Position numbers and translations under genes: made by a program. Under the pieces are notes generated by a model. That model was not told the origin of the DNA. It saw only the letters and a list, made by a program, of their open reading frames with translations, and ran no database searches. From NCBI GenBank assembly GCA_026398545.1, contig JAPLSR010000440.1:1-7467 (forward strand): a DNA stretch of 7,467 nt, given 5' to 3'. Below are positions 4,200 to 7,467 of this stretch, piece by piece. This DNA is from Candidatus Sumerlaeota bacterium. GTDB taxonomy: Bacteria > Sumerlaeota > Sumerlaeia > MWCT01. Every line of letters starts with the position of its first letter. Within the stretch, counting starts at the first letter, position 1.

Positions 4200-4889
4200 A
4201 TGCAGAACACTGAACTCATCCTGATGCTGCCTGTGCTTTTGTTTTCACTTTCCCTGCATGAATTTGCCCACGCACTCGTGGCGCTATGGGCGGGCGATGA
4301 TACGGCGGCGCGCGCAGGACGCCTCACGTTAAACCCCATAAGCCATATTGACCCGGTGGGGACTGTGCTTGTGCCGTTAATATGTCTTATTCAATCCCTG
4401 AGCGGCGGGGTCGGCTTTTTTTTCGGGTGGGCAAAACCGGTCCCTGTGAACCCCAACCGTTTCAAAAAGTTGGTGTGGGATGTATATGTGAGCGGCGCCG
4501 GACCGCTCGCCAACTTTATCCTGGCAGTCATTTTCACACTCATCTTCAAAGCCCTCCTCATGCTGGATGTAATGTCATCTGAACGCCTGTCCCCGGAGAT
4601 GATAAGGGTTCTGAGCGCATTGATTATCAACTTTATTGTCCTGAACGTCATCCTTGGGCTGTTCAATCTCATCCCGATACCGCCTCTTGACGGTTCGCAC
4701 ATCTTTTTCCACTTTTTTGTGCGCTCCCGCACACGTGACAATATAATGTTCATGGTGTTCCATTTTCTGGAACGATTCGGGTTTTTAATCCTGATGATTT
4801 TACTTTTCGCCGTTCCACATGAGTTAAACCCATTTTACCTTATGTTTGGGAAGGTGATGCAAGTGATAGACTGGTTCTTAAGATTATAG
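4200..4889 (+). CDS. Site-2-type intramembrane metalloprotease, peptidase family M50
   Basis: The 229-aa multi-pass membrane protein begins with a hydrophobic helix carrying the zinc-binding HEFAH (residues 20-24, HExxH with catalytic Glu21). NPISHIDPVGT (45-55) and GWAKPVPVNP (76-85) follow, both typical of the short YwhC/FtsH-like M50B branch. Two more membrane segments come next, then NLIPIPPLDG (146-155), where Asp154 is the third zinc ligand. A hydrophobic helix lies near the C-terminus. There is no PDZ domain, so it is not an RseP orthologue; the substrate is unknown. Start: ATG 4200 with GGGGAG 10-14 nt upstream is preferred; an in-frame GTG at 4185 has no spaced ribosome site and would add 5 residues. 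It lies 13 nt ahead of trpS, an arrangement (M50 protease, trpS, scpA) I recall as common in diverse bacteria. Confidence 0.92.
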   Translation: MQNTELILMLPVLLFSLSLHEFAHALVALWAGDDTAARAGRLTLNPISHIDPVGTVLVPLICLIQSLSGGVGFFFGWAKPVPVNPNRFKKLVWDVYVSGAGPLANFILAVIFTLIFKALLMLDVMSSERLSPEMIRVLSALIINFIVLNVILGLFNLIPIPPLDGSHIFFHFFVRSRTRDNIMFMVFHFLERFGFLILMILLFAVPHELNPFYLMFGKVMQVIDWFLRL

Positions 4890-4902
4890 AAAGGAATGGG
4901 GC

Positions 4903-5889
4903 ATGACGAAGAAACGCATTCTCTCAGGGATTCGTCCGACCGGCAAACTACATCTGGGGAACTATGTCGGGGCGCTGGAGAACTGGGTCAGGCTTCAGCA
5001 AGAATATGACTGCTTTTATATGGTGGCGGACTGGCATGCCCTGACATCGGAGTATGCAGATACAAGAGAGATTATGGAGAATATGCAATCAATAGTCCTG
5101 GACTGGCTTTCGGCAGGGCTTGAGCCTGAGATATCAGTCATGTTCATCCAGTCCAAGGTGAAGCAACATGCGGAGCTGGCGCTCCTTTTAGGAATGTTTG
5201 TCCCCCTGCCATGGCTGGAACGCTGCCCCACATACAAGGAGGCGCTCCAGCAGGTGAAGGAGAAAGACCTGCGCACCTATGGATTTCTGGGATACCCCGT
5301 CCTTCAGGCGGCGGACATCCTCATTTATAAGGCGGATGCGGTGCCGGTGGGCGAAGACCAGTTGCCACATTTAGAGCTGACACGCGAGATTGCCCGCCGC
5401 GTGAACTTCATCTGTGGCGACATATTCAAGGAGCCGCAGGACATCCTCTCGCGCGTGCCGAAACTCCTCGGCACTGACGGACGAAAGATGAGCAAATCAT
5501 ACGGCAACTGCATCTATCTCTCGGATGATGAGCAGACGGTGAATGAGAAAGTGAGTCAGATGGTGACCGACCCGGCGCGCGTGCGCCGCTCGGATAAGGG
5601 ACATCCGGAGATTTGCAGTGTGTTTGACTACCAGAAGGTCTTTACACCGGAGCGCATTCCTGAGATTGAGTCGGGATGTCGCGCCGCAACACTCGGATGC
5701 GTGGAATGCAAGAAAATCCTCGCGGCATCATTAAAAACGCTCCTTGACCCCATGCGGGCGCGCCGCGCAGAAATATTGAAAAACCCCGACCATGTGCGCA
5801 ACGTGATTGAGGAGGGAAATCGCCGTGCCGCCGCAGAGGCGGAAAAAACAATGATACAGGTGAGGGAGGCGCTCAAGATTGTTCCGTAA
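4903..5889 (+). CDS. trpS: Tryptophanyl-tRNA synthetase
   Basis: The 328-aa cytoplasmic enzyme, which charges tRNA-Trp, is of normal length for the bacterial form. The class I signatures are both clear: PTGKLHLGN (12-20, the HIGH region) and KMSKS (195-199). Between them lie the Rossmann-fold motifs YMVADWHALT (39-48), FVPLPWLERCPTYKE (99-113), YPVLQAADIL (131-140) and VGEDQ (149-153), all near the Trp- and ATP-binding pocket. The C-terminal helical domain includes DPARVRRSDKGHPEIC and the tRNA-binding helices. The start ATG has AAAGGA about 8 nt upstream and follows the protease stop by 13 nt, so translation is probably linked. No T-box or Trp-codon leader is seen ahead of it. Confidence 0.98.
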   Translation: MTKKRILSGIRPTGKLHLGNYVGALENWVRLQQEYDCFYMVADWHALTSEYADTREIMENMQSIVLDWLSAGLEPEISVMFIQSKVKQHAELALLLGMFVPLPWLERCPTYKEALQQVKEKDLRTYGFLGYPVLQAADILIYKADAVPVGEDQLPHLELTREIARRVNFICGDIFKEPQDILSRVPKLLGTDGRKMSKSYGNCIYLSDDEQTVNEKVSQMVTDPARVRRSDKGHPEICSVFDYQKVFTPERIPEIESGCRAATLGCVECKKILAASLKTLLDPMRARRAEILKNPDHVRNVIEEGNRRAAAEAEKTMIQVREALKIVP

Positions 5890-5913
5890 AGTTTCAAAAA
5901 GTTTAAGAGGTTT

Positions 5914-5946
5914 AATTATCAATTATCAATTGTCAATTATCAATTG
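5914..5946 (+). repeat. 7-bp tandem repeat (AATTATC) in the scpA leader
   Basis: Units are AATTATC (5914-5920), AATTATC (5921-5927), AATTGTC (5928-5934), AATTATC (5935-5941) and a partial AATTG (5942-5946). The array fills the space directly before the scpA start, where a ribosome site would be expected. The nearest purine-rich candidate, AAGAGG at 5905-5910, is 41 nt from the ATG. Confidence 0.85.
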
Positions 5947-5951
5947 ATGCC

Positions 5952-6698
5952 ATGAGCTACCGTGTAAAAATCAAGGTCTTCGATGGACCTTTCGACCTCC
6001 TGCTCCATCTCATCAAGATAAATGAGATGGACATAAATGACATTCCTATTGCCGAGGTCGCGAACCAATATCTGGAATACATCCAGCTCATGAAGGACCT
6101 TGACTTAGAGGTGGCGGGGGAATTTCTTGTGATGGCGGCAACGCTTTTAAACATCAAGGCACGGAGCCTCCTTCCCCCTCGCGAGGATGAAAGCGATGAG
6201 GAGGAGATTGACGAAATACTTTCCGCGAAGGAGCTGATGCGCCAGCTGATTGAATACCGGAAATTCAAGGAGATTGCCCAATCCTTGCGCGGCCGCGAGG
6301 AGGAATATGCGGACGTCTTTTTCCGGACGGAGGTTATCCAGATTCTGCCGGCTCCCGAGCGGGAGGAGGAACCACTCCACGAGGACTTGAAAAACCTCTT
6401 CACAGCCTTTTCACGCGTCCTGCGATATACCGAGGCGCGGGGTTACCACCAGGTAGCTGGCGATGAATTCTCCATTGAGGAGAAGATGGAACATCTGCGC
6501 CATCTGCTGACACAGGAAAAACTGCTTGACATCATCAAGGTCTTTGAGCGGTGCATGAACAAGGCGGAGATGATTGCAACCTTTCTGGCGGCGCTGGAGT
6601 TGTGTCGCCTGAAGGAGGTCAGAATCAGCCAGTCGGGACTTTTTGAGCCGATATATCTCACTCCGCCGGCAGGAAATGGTTTTGAGGTCAGTGTGTAA
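5952..6698 (+). CDS. scpA: Segregation and condensation protein A (kleisin subunit)
   Basis: The 248-aa protein is full length for ScpA, the kleisin that bridges the SMC head domains and binds ScpB in the condensin complex organising the chromosome. The N-terminal SMC-neck-binding domain is plain: VKIKVFDGPFDLLLHLI (5-21), then DINDIPIAEVANQYLEYI and a helix EVAGEFLVMAATLLNIKARSLLP (53-75). An acidic linker follows (77-90). The C-terminal winged helix (about 170-235) includes MIATFLAALELCRLKEV. The start is fixed by the conserved N-terminus, although there is no close ribosome site. An overlapping ATGCCATGA at 5947-5955 is a two-codon frame that ends on the start. scpB, usually the next gene, is absent. 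Confidence 0.96.
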   Translation: MSYRVKIKVFDGPFDLLLHLIKINEMDINDIPIAEVANQYLEYIQLMKDLDLEVAGEFLVMAATLLNIKARSLLPPREDESDEEEIDEILSAKELMRQLIEYRKFKEIAQSLRGREEEYADVFFRTEVIQILPAPEREEEPLHEDLKNLFTAFSRVLRYTEARGYHQVAGDEFSIEEKMEHLRHLLTQEKLLDIIKVFERCMNKAEMIATFLAALELCRLKEVRISQSGLFEPIYLTPPAGNGFEVSV

Positions 6699-6808
6699 TG
6701 ATTCCCCGGTTTTCGTATGCCCCTTTATCTCACAGACCCGGGGGTAAATTATCAGTTCTGTAGCGAACTCAAACACATGAATCTTTCCCTGAAAAGAAGA
6801 GGTGCCTT
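6699..6808. other. Intergenic gap after scpA
   Basis: No gene fits here. CCCCGG near 6706 and CCGGGG near 6740 could pair across a loop of about 30 nt, but there is no T-run after it, so no terminator is called. The end holds AGAGGTG, the ribosome site of the lipoprotein gene. Confidence 0.3.
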
Positions 6809-7345
6809 GTGAAAAAGAAAAAGATGTTTTTTTTCGGCATGGTTGTCTTATACGCCGCGTGTCTTGCCGCCTGTCACCGCCAGCCGATTATCATTCCCGA
6901 TTTCAACACCCCCACAGAGCAGTATATCTTTGCCAAGAACTTAAAAGACCAATCTCTTCTGGAATCTCCACAGCAAGAGAAAAAGATGGAACGCACAGAA
7001 GCGCTGATTCTTGCCTATAACAAAGTCATCGAGCGATTTCCCGAAGACCTTCGCGTGACACCGCTTGCCTGGAGCGAAGTGGCTGATATATATTTCCGGA
7101 AGGGTGATTATAAAGAATCTCTCAGGCTGTACGAAATTGTGCTGAAGAAATATCCCGACCAGGATGATGTGGTCTGCAAATCGCTCTTTGGTGCGGCGCG
7201 CTGCCAAGACCACCTTAAAAATTATGAGAAAGCGCTCTCATATTACAAGCAATGCTTTGAGCGTTTTGAAAATGACAAACGCCCCCCCCTTGCATTTCTT
7301 GGCAAACAGGCAAGGCAACTTTATAGCAGGGTCAGGGTAAGATGA
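6809..7345 (+). CDS. TPR-repeat lipoprotein (BamD/YbgF-like tetratricopeptide type)
   Basis: The 178-aa protein starts with GTG; AAGAAGAGGTG lies 4-6 nt upstream, and the start gives a proper signal: KKKK, a hydrophobic core and the lipobox LAAC, with lipidated Cys22. The residue after Cys is His, not Asp, so outer-membrane sorting is plausible if the cell has two membranes. The mature part has two to three TPR-like helix pairs: ALILAYNKVIERFPED (65-80), AWSEVADIYFRKGDYKESLRLYEIVLKKYP (87-116) and SLFGAARCQDHLKNYEKALSYYKQCFERF (124-152). The style recalls BamD and CpoB/YbgF, which act as scaffolds at the cell envelope, but it is shorter and no partner is identified. It overlaps the next gene by 4 nt (ATGA), indicating coupled translation. 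Confidence 0.87.
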   Translation: MKKKKMFFFGMVVLYAACLAACHRQPIIIPDFNTPTEQYIFAKNLKDQSLLESPQQEKKMERTEALILAYNKVIERFPEDLRVTPLAWSEVADIYFRKGDYKESLRLYEIVLKKYPDQDDVVCKSLFGAARCQDHLKNYEKALSYYKQCFERFENDKRPPLAFLGKQARQLYSRVRVR

Positions 7346-7467
7346 TAAAAAAAATCCGCCTGTCTCTATTAGTGCTTTTTGTGCCCATCTTTTGCATGGG
7401 CTTATCGGTCGATGAACCACCGGTAACGGAAGGGCGCCGTCATGTGGAGCGTTACAACAAAGACACC
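7342..7467 (+). CDS. Exported protein, N-terminal fragment (runs off the right edge)
   Basis: Forty-two codons are present. The sequence begins M-I-K-K-I-R, followed by a hydrophobic core LSLLVLFVPIF and a small-residue region CMGLS, which looks like a Sec signal peptide. The Cys18 context (PIFC) does not fit a lipobox, so cleavage by signal peptidase I is more likely. The mature start is charged (VDEPPVTEGRRHVERYNK). The ATG overlaps the lipoprotein stop as ATGA; the ribosome site is weak (CAGGG), consistent with translational coupling. The gene probably works with the TPR lipoprotein at the envelope. The function is unknown. Confidence 0.75.
   Translation, partial: MIKKIRLSLLVLFVPIFCMGLSVDEPPVTEGRRHVERYNKDT

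Noticed and set aside
4391..4753. A 120-codon minus-strand frame opposite the protease gene
   Set aside because: It is an antisense shadow of a clear M50 gene with conserved catalytic motifs.

Overview
The window looks like a piece of chromosome from an uncultured, Gram-negative-type bacterium of middling GC. Signs of a Gram-negative-type envelope are a lipobox-bearing TPR lipoprotein and a diverged type IV pilin-like protein. The pilin-like style and the integron layout are reminiscent of PVC-group or Omnitrophota-like lineages, but this is an impression and no ribosomal RNA is present to settle it.

Left part (1-1735), all on the minus strand: hisF with its own good promoter, then a pilin-like membrane-anchored protein with no prepilin cleavage motif, then (18 nt later) the first 22 codons of a B12-binding radical SAM enzyme that runs off the left edge.

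Middle part (about 1776-4120) is accessory DNA. It begins with a 78-bp imperfect palindrome of CGCAGAT-type repeats. Next comes the last ~31 codons of an integron-type tyrosine recombinase (IntI), truncated at its 5' side. After it lies a spacer with two copies of the same 17-nt palindrome, the second carrying a TATAAT immediately before a GTTAGCC recombination core. Two integron cassettes follow, each with one unrecognised gene. Cassette 1 (2197-3119) encodes a 263-aa protein with an IDDAGWG motif. Cassette 2 (3120 to about 3683) encodes a 150-aa zinc-ribbon protein. The boundaries are supported internally: the R'' box of each attC is the exact reverse complement of the start of its own cassette (GGCTAAC with GTTAGCC; ATCTAAC with GTTAGAT). 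The intI remnant points in the same direction as the cassettes, which is the reverse of class 1 integrons and matches the inverted layout known from Treponema denticola and some planctomycetes. A YgiT-type zinc-finger gene on the minus strand with its own promoter lies beyond the array, without a visible toxin partner.

Right part (4124-7467), all on the plus strand, is ordinary chromosome: an M50 site-2-type protease, trpS (13 nt later), scpA (after a 62-nt gap containing a 7-bp tandem repeat where a Shine-Dalgarno site would be expected), a TPR lipoprotein with a GTG start, and, overlapping it by 4 nt, the start of an exported protein that runs off the right edge. scpB does not follow scpA. 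The housekeeping genes look intact. The point of interest is the small, apparently decaying integron between hisF and the protease gene.
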